From: Harmothoe impar
Lineage: Eukaryota; Annelida; Polychaeta; Phyllodocida; Polynoidae
NCBI GenBank assembly: GCA_947462335.1
Contig: OX381713.1
Span: 24,482,381 to 24,546,380 of the forward strand
DNA length: 64,000 bases
Direction of reading: 5' to 3'
The notes below the pieces were generated by a model. That model had not been told where the DNA came from. It was given only the letters and a program-made list of their open reading frames with translations, and made no database searches. The translations under genes and the position numbers were made by a program. Shown here in pieces: positions 23,640 through 36,000 of the stretch (position 1 is the first letter of the stretch; each line of letters opens with the position of its first letter).

Positions 23640-26600
23640 ATGGCGACCATGGCGAATGTCACGCGCCGCATTTTGATGACAGCAAATGTCATGCGATGTT
23701 TGCAAGCACGATCCATAACAAAATATGTAAAAAGTGGTCTTCACAGTAATTGCAATGTAAGTGGATTCTTAATCACTGAAATACACAATAGCATATGCTC
23801 TAAACGGTAAATTAGAAGCATGTTTGTTGAGGGTGACTCAAATATCGCCCACTGCCACTGGTAGTGACTCGGACGGGCTGGGGGGGGGGGGGGGTAGCCT
23901 GTACTTGGCCCGTAGCAGGGGGGACAACGCCGCGGCTCCGCCTGGTGTTAAATGCAAGCGTAACATTGTCCTGGCTTTCAGCCAAATAGATATTCAGTGG
24001 TGTGAGAGGCATCAGGTGGTGACACCACTGGCAGTTAAGCCTGAGGAGTAAGGGAACTTACTACATGTATTATAGGATATAGTGGCATGGTGTGCTCATG
24101 AGACACAATCTAAAATATTCTTTTCAACCACAAGCACTGATGCTCCTATATGCTCCACTTGATATTTCTATTCATAATTTATCATTCTATTCATTTTCAA
24201 TTATAGATTCAGTAGAACTTCTCTTAAAAGTTTGCAGTAACGGTTCAAAGTTGACAATTTGTTTACTCCCTGGACAACCAAATGTCACCTAAACAAGCAT
24301 AGATTTCTCTATTTGCATGCATTGACATTCCTCTAACATGTATCCGTCTCAAAGGGTTAAGTCTTTTTGTTGCGGATGTAGCATTGACTTTCTGTCACAT
24401 GTGGTATTATTAGAGTATAATGACATTTTGTCAGACAGGCTAAGTTGAAGAGCTAACAGATCAGTGGACAATGTTACGCATGCGTTTAACACCAGGCGGA
24501 GCCGGGGCGTTGTGCCCCCCTGGCCCGTAGTAGGTCTAGGGCTGATCGAGACTAGGGGGGGGGGGGCTGAAGATCTGACACATAGCGGTAGTGGTGGAGA
24601 AACCGTGGTGGAATTAACTCACACACAGGCCATGAATGTCAGCTGTGCCGCAGTAGCAGCCTTCCGGCGAACAGATTTCGACCCCTTGCCCTTGGCCTTG
24701 AACGTCCGCAGGAGGGGGGGGGGGGTTATAAAAAATATCGACCCCTCTTCAGGCTCTTGCCCAGTCTTGGGGCAGGGGGCCAAAAAAATCACCCGTTTTG
24801 AGCAAAAAAAGCCTGCAGTGCACCGTCAATTCTCGCGTATACGGGACTAGCACATCCTGGTACATGTACCTCAGTTAGTCGGGGGCTAAACCCCATCTCC
24901 TTATCAGGCTAATCCCCTCTCCTCACACCTAGAACAAAGGTGCTGATAAGAAATTCTCCCATGATGTACTGCTCTGGAGTCAGGGGCCTAACCACGATGG
25001 CGGCCCCCATAGCCTAATGTGCTAGTCCGGTATAAGCCTTACTCAGGTATTAGCCGCACCCCCAACTGTTACAAATCGTTCAACATCCTAGGGGATCTGA
25101 AAATTGCCAATTTAGTACTGTAGTGTACTTATAAAAAAACCTTGCACGTACAGGCCGTGGCTTATATGCCAGAATTTACGGTAATCATAGAAGTGGCGTA
25201 CGTGCGCATTTCCTCGTCTGAAGAATCACAAAGCCCCAGAGTGGAAGCAGAAATTAGGCAGAAATGTATCCGCCCGAATAAAGGAAATGTAAATACTACC
25301 AACCGTGTTGACCTATATCAACATAACTATCAGAGATAGCCTGAGAGTCTGTCAGCATGGGGGAAATTAATGTGCATTGCCCGCGTGTCCGCATACTGCT
25401 ACTTCTACATAATGATCAGGCCAAAAAAAAGTTGTGTTCAGTTATCCCTAGCGACCCTATTATTTGGCCCTACCCAAATTTTTTTGGAAGGAATTTTTGT
25501 AGTTTTTTCTACCAATTTTTTCTTTTTTTTTTTACTGAAATTATGCGAAAATGGGAGGTATTTCGTCTCCTAATCCTTAATAAAATTTGGTAATTAAAAA
25601 AAAAAATCGACCTACCTACCCTATTTGTTTTGGGCCATGTTACCTGAACACAACTTTTTTTTAGGCTTAACGTGTACCAGTATACATTGTGTGTTTCTGC
25701 AAAGTTATGTAGTTTAAGGAATATAATATTCAATTGTCTGTATGACAATGAATTAACGAGTTTGACAGTAAAATGAGAAGTTAACCTTTACAAATGTAAG
25801 TTTCAGAGAAATTGAGAGGAATCCCCCACTCTCTCAACAGTTATCTCACTCATTCACATTATTCACTCACTTACTCACCTACTCACCCTGTCACCTCACT
25901 CACTCACACATACATTTACTCACTAACTCACTCACTCGCTCCTACCCATTTTTATTTCCTTTATTTCTTTGTATATTTTAAATCTTACCCATATTTGACA
26001 ATATATATCACTCACGTTCTTACTGACCTACTCTCTCAATTGTTCTTTCAATCACACACTTGCTCATTTTAGATACTAACTAATCATAGTAACTTCATTT
26101 GTTTAGCACCTGTTATGCCTTTGCTGTATCATGGTAACATGACCCTCTCTATACTTCAGGCTGTTGCTGCCCTCGGCGCTTCCCAGAGGAGAACCCTCAC
26201 CTTATCCTCCAGACAGTACCAGCAGGCCGAGGACGAACAGGAGGAAGGGGATGGCGAGGGCGAAGAGACGGTAACCAAAAAGTCACCAAGGCCTGAGCAC
26301 GATGTCGAGACAAGCAAGCGCTACATGGCCAGTAAAGGTACACAAGCTCCATGGTCAAAGCCCTACACAATATCATAGTTGAGGAGAAACTTAGGAAAAG
26401 AAGGGAGCTGCGGGCGATGTAGAACAGGAAACTTTTGATATGAAGTTTTGTGCTAGTACAATACTAGCTAGTCATAGAGGGATACATAGTAATTTAAAAC
26501 TCTGCCCATGAGCATTTATGAGAATTGATATAGAAGCAACTTGTAAAGGAGAACACACTACGAAAATATTGAAGTGAAAACTTTATGATATATTAATTCT

Positions 26601-28146
26601 ATAGAAGGAAAAATTCTCCAATGATTTTCCCTCAACTAATTGTACATGTTGTGCATTATATTTCAGCGTATCAGATTACATACGGGGATGAGCCGGTTTG
26701 GGTCCCATACAGACGCAATCACAAAGGTCGTCTTGCGCCTATGAAAACGAGACAGTCCTGCATTGTTAGTACAGATTACAATGAGATATTACAATGAGAT
26801 ATATAACAATGAGATATATAACAATAAGATATATTATAATGAGATATACAATTGATATAGATTACCATTGAAAAAAACCTCTTCAACTTTCACAGATGTT
26901 TTATTGTTAAAGAACTCCAAAATATATTTATCCTTCAAGAATATATTATCAAACATATATTTTATGTGATAGAAGTAAAACGTTGGTACCTGAAGATGGC
27001 AGTAAATAAAATATCTTGGTGAATATTCTCTTTCAGCGAGGAGGAGAAATGAGAACTGGAAATCCCTGCCCAATATGTCGCGATGAGTACCTTGTATTAC
27101 ACCCGGAGGTAAGATCCCGTCATTACTTAAATTTGTATAATCCTTGTGTTGGGTTTTGTGTGATAAAACACTTTATTACATTTGTATTAATTATAAATGA
27201 AACTAAAGGACAATGATACTTCTTTTATGTCACCCTCATACCATGTGAAACCATTTCAAGAGGTAACCTTTCATTTATGGAAAAAAGAATCAGGAAAATA
27301 ATGACATTACTTTTCATCCCTCTGTTCTACATTCTGCATATTTACCTAAATGAGTGAAAATGAAGAGCGGAAGACATATTTTAAAACGATGGCATGTTCC
27401 GTCTTCAGCAGTGCAAGATTTAACGATATTTTCTATGACCATTTTACAGAATCCAGACCTACTGAATCAATTCATCTCAGACCAGTCAGGGGAAGTCATC
27501 TCCTATTCAAAAACAGGTACTTGTGTGATAACTTTTTATATAAACACCTGATAAATATATTTACACATCAATGGTATATATTTAATAATATATTAATATA
27601 TGAAATAAAAGAAATACACTATGCATTTGTGTGATGTGTTCAAATAATGATAATGTGCAAGATATCACCCTAAATATATATACGAAACCCTTGATTAAAT
27701 GTTTTGCAGGTGTATGCCAGATACAACATAAGAGGCTGTTAATAGCAGTTGAGAAGGCATGGGATATAGGTAAATAAATCATTTTGAAAAATAAGAAGTA
27801 TACTAAAGATTTTCTCAGATTATATCACTTAAACCTCAGGAAAAAATATAAAAAAGGAAAAGGCTGAAATAAAGGCTAGCATATATTTGAAAAATGGAAA
27901 TAATTAAGAATAAAAATGGAATAAGAAATAGTGCACAATGAGCTTGTTAATAATCATATTGAAAAGGTTAAAGAATAGAAAGCATAGGAATAAAACACAA
28001 GTGATTCATTGCTGTTGGATGAAAAACTAATAGTACATGTACTTCAAAATGATCTATTTCTATCTATTTTAGGAACTATTGAGAAGCCGATTCCATTCAG
28101 GCATTACGACTATTCTACATACTATCCCAACTTACCGAAGCAATGA
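23640..28146 (+). CDS. MRPS18B: Mitochondrial small ribosomal subunit protein mS40 (bS18 family)
   Basis: Coding exons: 23640-23756, 26160-26337, 26667-26764, 27037-27108, 27450-27516, 27710-27769 and 28073-28146 (stop TGA). All have GT-AG borders and consistent phases; the product is 201 residues. Exon 1 (ATG in AACATGGCG) gives an Arg-rich start without acidic residues, as expected for a mitochondrial presequence, and ends at a strong GTAAGT donor. The core matches MRPS18B: WVPYRRNHKGRL, the Cys motif GNPCPICRDE, GVCQIQHKRL and a basic C-terminus. The protein is a structural part of the mitochondrial small ribosomal subunit. If exon 1 is wrong, an in-frame ATG at 26139 would be the alternative start. 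It is shorter than human MRPS18B (258 residues), mainly at the C-terminus. Confidence 0.9.
23880..24545. repeat. Inverted pair of a ~65-bp repeat with poly-G tracts
   Basis: The sequence around 23907-23971 (containing GGCTCCGCCTGGTGTTAAAT) is present in reverse complement at 24467-24531 (TTTAACACCAGGCGGAGCC). Poly-G runs sit beside each copy. It lies inside MRPS18B intron 1 and may be the two ends of one degenerate element. Confidence 0.5.
24823..25181. mobile_element. Probable diverged copy of the CCGTAAATTCTCGCGTA element
   Basis: Starts CCGTCAATTCTCGCGTA and ends CCAGAATTTACGG, with GTGGCTTATA inside the right end. It is longer (359 bp) than the 205-215-bp copies, so it either contains an insertion or is two fragments. 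Confidence 0.4.
25418..25666. mobile_element. Fold-back element with GGCCTAAAAAAA-type termini, copy 2
   Basis: Ends CAGGCCAAAAAAAAGTTGTG and CACAACTTTTTTTTAGGC are inverted. The interior contains AT-rich runs and a CGACCTACCTACCCT block matching the copy at 16226 in the opposite orientation. It lies in MRPS18B intron 1. Confidence 0.6.
25838..25945. repeat. Imperfect (CACT)n microsatellite
   Basis: CTCACTCA and CTCACT tetranucleotide runs with interruptions, shortly upstream of MRPS18B exon 2. Confidence 0.85.
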
Positions 28147-28236
28147 TCAAAGGCGACAGGAAAGAATATTATGTACTATGTAATCATAACCAAACTTATC
28201 TATAATGTACTTCATGAATATTAAGATGTGTTGTTA

Positions 28237-28242
28237 AATAAA
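28237..28242 (+). promoter_or_regulatory. MRPS18B polyadenylation signal
   Basis: AATAAA 91 bp after the MRPS18B stop codon, the first canonical signal on this strand. Confidence 0.7.
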
Positions 28243-28711
28243 GATCATGGATAACCTGAGCATGGCTTTACTGGAAGTAATATTGTATTTTAATTCATGT
28301 ATGCATAACAGATACACAGGGTTCCCACGTGTCATGGCAAGTAAGGGGATATCATGGAATCTTGTGAAAGTTATTGAAAATGGGGGGAAATAAATATTAT
28401 AACCAAATCCATTAGAATCTACAATTTGATTTTGAAATTGAAATTTCCCTGTCAATTTAAAGACTACCCGGCACTCTAGTGCGTAACAGTATATATTGTC
28501 ATGAAAAATGGTGACTGTTAGTTAGGGAAAATCATGAAATTTCAATATTTCAGGTCCAGATATTTTAATTAAGTTGAACTATGGGTTGTGATAGATAAGA
28601 CATTATCTCAAAAGCAAAGGGGAATATGTATATGGTTCACTCAGTCGTAAAATTATTCAGTATCAAATATGATAGTTAATAGTGATACATTGACACCAGT
28701 TTTCTAGTTAA

Positions 28712-28913
28712 CCCATTGAGGCCGGGCAGAAATTTTTATTTTTAGTCATGGGGCCGGGAAATTTTCCAAAATTTTTCCCTGGGGCCGCGACATTCTCAAA
28801 TCCCATAGAGTTATGTCAATTATAGTCGACATCCGGCCCCTCATGGTGTAGACTATAGTCGATATCCGGCCCCTCATGGATGTAGACTATAGTCTACATC
28901 CGCCCTCAATGGG
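28712..28913. mobile_element. Second TTAA-flanked MITE family (CCCATTGAGGCCGG)
   Basis: 202 bp flanked by TTAA on both sides (28708-28711 and 28914-28917). Termini CCCATTGAGGCC and GCCCTCAATGGG. The interior repeats ATAGTCGACATCCGGCCCCT several times with its complement. It is different in sequence from the CCCTTTAA family but uses the same target. Confidence 0.7.
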
Positions 28914-29109
28914 TTAAGAAACAATTTATTAGTATGACTGGGATAATAATGATATTGATATAGTAGTTATTTGCTGTCTACCCAGAACTGATCTGTCAAT
29001 TGGAGATAGTGGACAGAGGTTGTCGTTAATGGTCTTCTCCAAATACGAGGCCGTGCAAGGTCAGACGCACGCCTGGGCTGTACAAGATCACACTCGCGTT
29101 TAGTTAATG

Positions 29110-29345
29110 CCGTAAATTCTCGTGTAGAAGCCTCGGCTTGTATACAAGTCAGTCTCATCTTCATTTTAAACCCAAATATGCCTATAAATGTATAATATAT
29201 GGTGCGGCTTATACAAGAGTTTTTATATGTATACTTTAGTACTAAATTAGCAATTTTTGGACCTCCTGTGCAGCTTTTAGAATCAGCCAAAGTTGTGGCT
29301 ACAGCTAGTGATACGCGAGTTGGGCTTATATGAGAGAACTTACGG
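29110..29345. mobile_element. Non-autonomous Tc1/mariner-like element, copy 3
   Basis: Ends CCGTAAATTCTCGTGTA and GAGAACTTACGG, with a TA on the right flank only. The interior GTGCGGCTTATACAAGAG matches the family. Confidence 0.65.
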
Positions 29346-30061
29346 TATGTTATAAGTAGTAAAGTGTGTGGTTGACTCAGGGTCCACCTGAACTGGACAT
29401 GGGTAAAGAGTAGGCTCTTGTCACAATTACACGATGGTCTGGTCGCGGATCAACCCGGACGGCCGCAGCAGTGGTTAACTTGCCAGGTCTGCAATCAATT
29501 ATCGTGCATCATGACGTCAAAGAGGGCTGTGTCGCCGTGTCGCCCATGTCGAATTTTACTCATGTAGAGGCACAGTACAGCGTCATGCTGTCTTTAAAGG
29601 ATTAAGGAGACCTGTGTCCATAGTAACCGTTATCATTGGGGCTTGCTGATGAGAACACTGACCTGCGGCCCACCATTATACTTTTTATTGATTTTTTTAA
29701 AGAAGTGTTATTACTGAAATCATCTAATCTTTATTGCTTAAAATGGTCCACCAAACAGTTACTACTCAAGCGAACAAACCCCACTCACTAAATGTGACGC
29801 TCCACTGCATAGGCCCTAGGATAAGGCTGGTTTTCCCATGGATCGTCACAAATGATGCTACATGTGATAAATCAAAATCCGAATTTATCATCTAAATGCA
29901 TTGCAATCAATCGATCAAATTACACAATAAAACATTCCCTGAGTCATTTGTGATTGAAAGCACACGACCCAGTCCCAGGTATATCAGCTGATGTGAGATA
30001 CAGATCCGGGGACAGCATAGTGCACCCATGACATTTTTGAGGACTGCACAAGATAGGGATC

Positions 30062-33000
30062 ATGATCACTATTTCTATACTCCTTATCAGTATTATCTTC
30101 CTAATAGTATCATGGAAAAGGAAAAGAAACCAGCACAGTCGAAGTCCCCCAAGACCAAAAGGCTTACCCATATTTGGCAACACATTCCAGTTGGGTACAG
30201 AATCGTCTCACCTTCAGCTGACGGAGTGGGCAGAGGAATACGGTGGACTTTACGAGTTGAATATCCTCGGTCAGAAAATCGTTGTGCTAAATAGTTTTGA
30301 GTTAATACATAGGGCTTTAATTAAAGAGTCTGAAGCGTTCGCTGGCAGACCGTTGTTGATGCGGACAAGCATTGTTCACAGAGGAGGATTTTACGTGACA
30401 TTTGGGGATTTCTCCGATAAATGGCGAGCTTTGAAGGTAAGTTTACATGGAATTAACGGGGATGTAGTACCCTACCCCTCCCCCCGAGTCGCAGAAAATA
30501 AGGGCTCCAGATCACACCGTTGCTTTCTATGACCGTATTTTTTTTTCAATTGTTCCGAAGTCGCTATTAAAGGGTTAAAGATTCATATTTAGACATATTA
30601 TGGCTGTGTCTTACCAAATCGATAAAAAATTAATGTTAAAAGTCTATGACCATGTGCAATCTATCTTGGGCAAGCATGAATTTGAATTTTTTTAAATCAA
30701 ACATAAAATTAATATCATCAGAGAGCATCTAGCCCCTGGTATCATAAAACATTTTTATCATATTGTCAGGTATGACCGGCGAGCCCGGCGAGCCCGGCGC
30801 TGCGGGCGCCCGCGTGTTCAAGCCGACGGCGGGAGACGCTACTCCCGCCGCCGGCACACGCAGGCGCGCGCCGGCCCGCATAGGCGGCGCTCCAGTCGGC
30901 ACTCCCGCCGCCGCCAGGCGACGCTCATCCCGCACATTGTTTCCCACAGACCAGCATAAGGGTCACCCCTTTGATGTACACTAACAGGGGTAGACAAACT
31001 ATGGAGGGGTATTGTGTGACTGTCTCTCTGACTGTTACAACCCTCCAATCACTGTCAACTGACACTAACACTCAAGATGCCATGCTGGTAGCCTGGCCCC
31101 CTTAAATAGGGTCAGGTCCCAGCACTGGGCATCTCCATCCTCACTCTACACTTGGACACCACAGAGCAAGGACCTCTCCACTGACTGAGAACAAGGCTAT
31201 AGGCTATGCCCTACTAGGCCCAACTATCAGACATGGTGTAGGACCCCCTTGGCTCTAGTCCAGTACTAACCTCAGGGTTATTAGGTATATTTACCAAGAC
31301 CTATATTATTGTGTGGATAGGTGTAACTGAGTGGAACCTACTTGTACTTACTGTACTGTTGCTGTCAACTTGTAATAAATACCAACTATACTACAAGACC
31401 TCAAGACTTGGTCAACTTACCTCATATCATATTAAAGGGATCTCCCAACTAAGGGGATTCCTTGTATGACAAAGTGGTGGAGAAGTCCTAACAAGATCCC
31501 ACAAGCTGGCAGCACAGACTACCAAGACTCACCTCCGCAGCAAAGGACCAGCTACCCCTGGATCTCTACCCAGCAGGAGGAGGAGACCCAGCTCCAAGGA
31601 GTCATCCAGGAGCTCCACTCCAACACCCTCAGCTTCACCACACCACACCACTCAAGAGAGTGACTTCCAAGGCAAGCTTCACCTGGACACCCTAGCTGCC
31701 CTGGACAGTATCCAGGACACACAGAGTGACTTGTTCTCAAACGGTCAGCATACCCCAGGATCAGGTATGAGTGACGATGAGACAGTACCCCCAGGCCAGG
31801 CAGCCAAAGAGGAGGCTGAGGCACTTCTACTCATAGCCCAGAATGTAGAAACTCATGTGGATAAGACACTTAGGCCTGAACTAACAGCCCTACACACCAC
31901 ACATGAGGAAAGCACCAGCCGAGCCTTAAGGAAGGCCAAAGAGGAACAAGAGAAGGAATTAATATTACTCAGACAAGCCAACCAGGCACTGAAGAACTCT
32001 ATGGAGACCCAAAAAGCTGAAGCCGCTCAAGCACTACTTGATATGCAAGCTCATCTACAAGTGACAATGAAAAACCAGCTAGCTGAGGCCCTAGCCTCAC
32101 TCAAGTCAGGTGCACCCAATACCCAAGGAGTGAACCTGACTAACACTGACACCTCCTCAGCACTCCTAGATGCCTTGAAAGAGGAAAGAGTTGCAAGGGA
32201 GGCATCTTTCAGTGGGTTAAGGGACCAGCTAAAACGAGACAAAGAGGAAAAGTACTGTGATATTCTACAGCCAGAAAAATTTTCACAGTCCTCTCTCACA
32301 CAATCCGCCAGGAGGCACTGCACAGACTATGAACAATACTTTGATTCCAGATATGGGTACCATCCCAGTAACAGAATCAAGTATTTCTCAAACTACCTAG
32401 ATGGTAAGGCAAAAATTTGGTACAAAGCCTATAGGACAGCCCATCCAACAGCAGACTATGAAGAAATGAAGGCAGCTTTCCTGAAATACTTCAAGAAGGA
32501 GGACGACAGATTTGATGCTAAGGCATTGAGGAAGCAAAATCCAAAAGAATCTGTATCAGACTATGCCATGGCCTTACAAAAGATGGCCACAGCTCACAAC
32601 AAGTCCGAGGAGAGAACAAGGGAAGCCCTGCTACATGGTCTAAGGGACGACATCAGTGCAGTAGTCATCCACAGGGAAGCAACTACATGGGATAAAATAC
32701 TTGAAGTTGCAGAGGAGTATGAGAACCAACAAACAGTCTCCACTGGTAACATTAAAGATGAGATAAAAGCAGAATTAGGCTCAGAGCTACAGGAAACAAT
32801 AGAATCCATGCAGGCACAACTGAAGTCTGTGACACATGTAAACTCTATGATTGTGAAGCAAACAAAGTCACAGAAAAATGGAAACCCCTCAAAGAAAGCC
32901 AAATCAGACCCAAAGACAGTTCAAATGGATCACTCATCAGAGGATGAAGACCAAAGCCTAAACCTCATGTCAAATGAACATGTGAGGAGGCAAGAACAAA

Positions 33001-36000
33001 GGGCACTGAAGGATCAAGGTAAACCCAACAACAGCCAACAAAGGAACTCTGGAAATAACAGAGGAGGCTACCGAGGCAAAAACTTTGACCCAAACTTCAG
33101 AAATAGCAACAGAGGAGGACAACGAGGCAGAGGTGGATACAGCCAAAATAACAGCCGAGATCACCAAAGCAACAGTCAGGACACCAGCCGTAGAGATAAC
33201 AGCAGAAGTCGTGACAACAGCAGACACCGTGATAGTAGCAGAAATCGCGACTACAATCGCCGTGATAACAGCAGAGACCGTGATTACCACCGTCGTGACC
33301 AGAGCAGAGATCGTGACTACAACAGAGGTCGGGATCAAAACCGTCGTGACTACAGCAATAGTCGTGACAGACAGCATGACTACAACCGCAGTCGTGACAA
33401 CAGCAGAGGTCGAGACAGCTACAATGGCTACAGATCCAACACACAAGGCTACAACCCCCAACAGCAGCCCCAACAGCCACCTCAAGCTATCCAGCCTGAC
33501 GTGCTTCAACAGATCAAGCAGCTACTAGGATCTTCAAACTCGGGAAACTAGAGACCCACAGCGCCGCTGGGCCAGTGCGTTGTGAGCCTCTCCAACCCCC
33601 CATCAAGATCCAAGATCAACAATCCCTAGGACAACCAAAGACAATTGCTAGTATAGCAGAGACAATCCCCCAGATGCACACTGGGAAATCAAGCCGACCA
33701 TCAGTGATTCACATCACACCTCAACAAGATGCATCGCAAAAGGAAATGGGTGAGAGTACCAAAATTTCTGTTGAACTTCTTAAAAATGGCTGTTTAAATG
33801 CAAGATTCTATGAACACACTGAAATACCTTGTTTAGTTGACACCGGTGCCACTATCACCTGTGTCAGGGATACTTTTCTTAGGGAAATTCAGAAATCTCG
33901 AGATGTAGAAATCAAAAAGAGAAAGTTCAATGTACACTTAGCAGACGGATCCATATGCCATGTAAGACAAGCAGCAGTATTGAAATTCAAAATTCATGGT
34001 ACCAGATTCGAATTCCCATTCTCAATTATTCCAAATCTCACAAAGCCAGTTGTCCTAGGCACAGATTTCTTAAAAGCAACACGATCACAGATCGAATTCA
34101 ATGTAGACCCAGAGCTACAAGTCAAGCCAGTCCGAGCTGTTAGGGAGGCTACAATCCTTCCTTTCACAGAACTAGCAGTTCTAGGACAAGTCACATCCCT
34201 CAAATGTTTAGAAGGATGTGTAGGCACATTAGACAATTTGCAGAGGAACAACAGAGTTCCATACCTAGTTCAAAAGGGAGTAGTAACACCCTCAGAAATG
34301 AACAGGCACCCAATCATACTGCTCAATACAAGCCACCGACCATACAAGGTGAGGAAGGGTGATATAATAGCCCTATTCACAGAGGTAGATCCCTCTGAAC
34401 TACATCAACCAGATACTGACATCCCTACTGAGGAACCCACACTACAAGTGCTAGACACCGAAGAGAATTGTAGTGACACAGAGTCAGACTGTGCCTCAGT
34501 ATATGCAGATCCAGATACAAACCGTGGAGATGACACTGATGATGAATTGGCCACAATTCACAGTGAGGCTCATGACATTATGCCAGACATAATGGAAAAT
34601 GTGCCACCCAAATGTGTACTAACAGATATTGGACAAGAGAGACTCCAAAAGTTACTCCACAAGTATCAAGATGTATTTGTAGGTAAAGACAATGACATAG
34701 GTACAACCCACCTATATACACATTCAATTCACATCAAACCAGATGCAGTACCATGTCACTACCTACCATACAGGCAGACGCCTGAGAAGCAAGCTAAGAT
34801 GGGAGAAGTCTGTGAAGACCTAGTCAGACAGGGCATCCTCAGAGAATGTGCAGAGGGACCCTGGGCATCCAGATCATTTTTAGTACAGAAAGCATCTGGA
34901 GGCCAACGTCTAGTCACAGACCTACGCCACGTCAATGCTAATATGATAAACCAAGCTTTATCAACGCCACGTGCAGACGACACACTAGACATGATAGGGT
35001 CACTCAAACCTACTGTTTTCAGTAAACTAGATGCGCAACAAGGGTTTTTCCAAATTCCCATAAGAAGGGAGGATCAACACAAAACTGCTTTCATAGCAAA
35101 TGACAAAAAGTATGTCTATCAAAAGATGCCGATGGGTTTGGCTACCGCGCCGGCAGGATTTTGCCATCTAGTAACTCTAATTCTCAACAAACTGAAATAC
35201 AAATGTGCCCTACCATACCTAGACGACATTCTAGTCCTATCACCAGATGTAGAACGACATTTTTCAGACCTTGAAGATGTCTTCAAAAGCCTGAGAATTG
35301 GGAAACTCAAGCTAAAGAAATCAAAATGTGAATACTTCACAGATAGGATAGATTTTCTAGGAATGCGTGTCACACCAGATGGTTTACAACCATCCCCAGA
35401 AAAGGTGGAAAGTGTCAAAACTTTTCCCACCCCAAAATCCGTGAAACAAGTCAGATCATTCACAGGACTATGCCAATACTTCAAAAAGTTCATCAAAGAC
35501 TATGCCAATATTGCTAGGCCACTGTACGACCTACAAACAAACCTAAAGGTTTTCAAATGGAATGAGGACGCAGACAATGCTTTCAAAACATTGAAACATG
35601 CACTCTGTACCCATGCACTATTGAGATACCCAGACTATGACAAAGAATTCAGTCTAGCAACAGATGCTTCAAATGTGAGCTTAGGAGCTGTTCTATCACA
35701 ACGCAGTAGTGAAGGAGTACTGAGACCAGTAGCCTTCGCAGGTAGAACACTATCAAAGCATGAAAGAAACTACAACACAACAGAAAGAGAGCTACTAGGT
35801 GTAGTATATGGGATACTACATTTTAGGCACTACTTAGAAAGTAGACACTTTCAGTTGTACACAGATCATGCAGCTCTAATACCACTCCTCACAAACACAG
35901 GTTTGACCCACAGGTGGGCCAGATGGGCACTGGATATCCAACAATTTGCATTCACAATACAACACGTAAAAGGAGATGACAACATTCCTCCAGATGTGAT

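Larger units (their letters stand above)
28247..30061. other. Intergenic region between MRPS18B and the P450 gene
   Basis: Holds two small elements (28712-28913 and 29110-29345). Between 29346 and 30061 nothing certain is visible; the P450 promoter should lie at its right end, but I see no convincing TATA box. Confidence 0.45.

Noticed and set aside
30763..30984. Collagen-like GEPGEP reading frame in both LTRs
   Set aside because: Short, product of the GC-rich LTR repeat, and without signals for translation. Treated as LTR sequence.
32970..33528. Long ORFs in other frames over the gag C-terminus (up to 179 codons)
   Set aside because: They are shadows of the Arg-Asp repeat codons: monotonous Val/Ile/Thr or Cys/His sequence with no independent start or regulatory signal.
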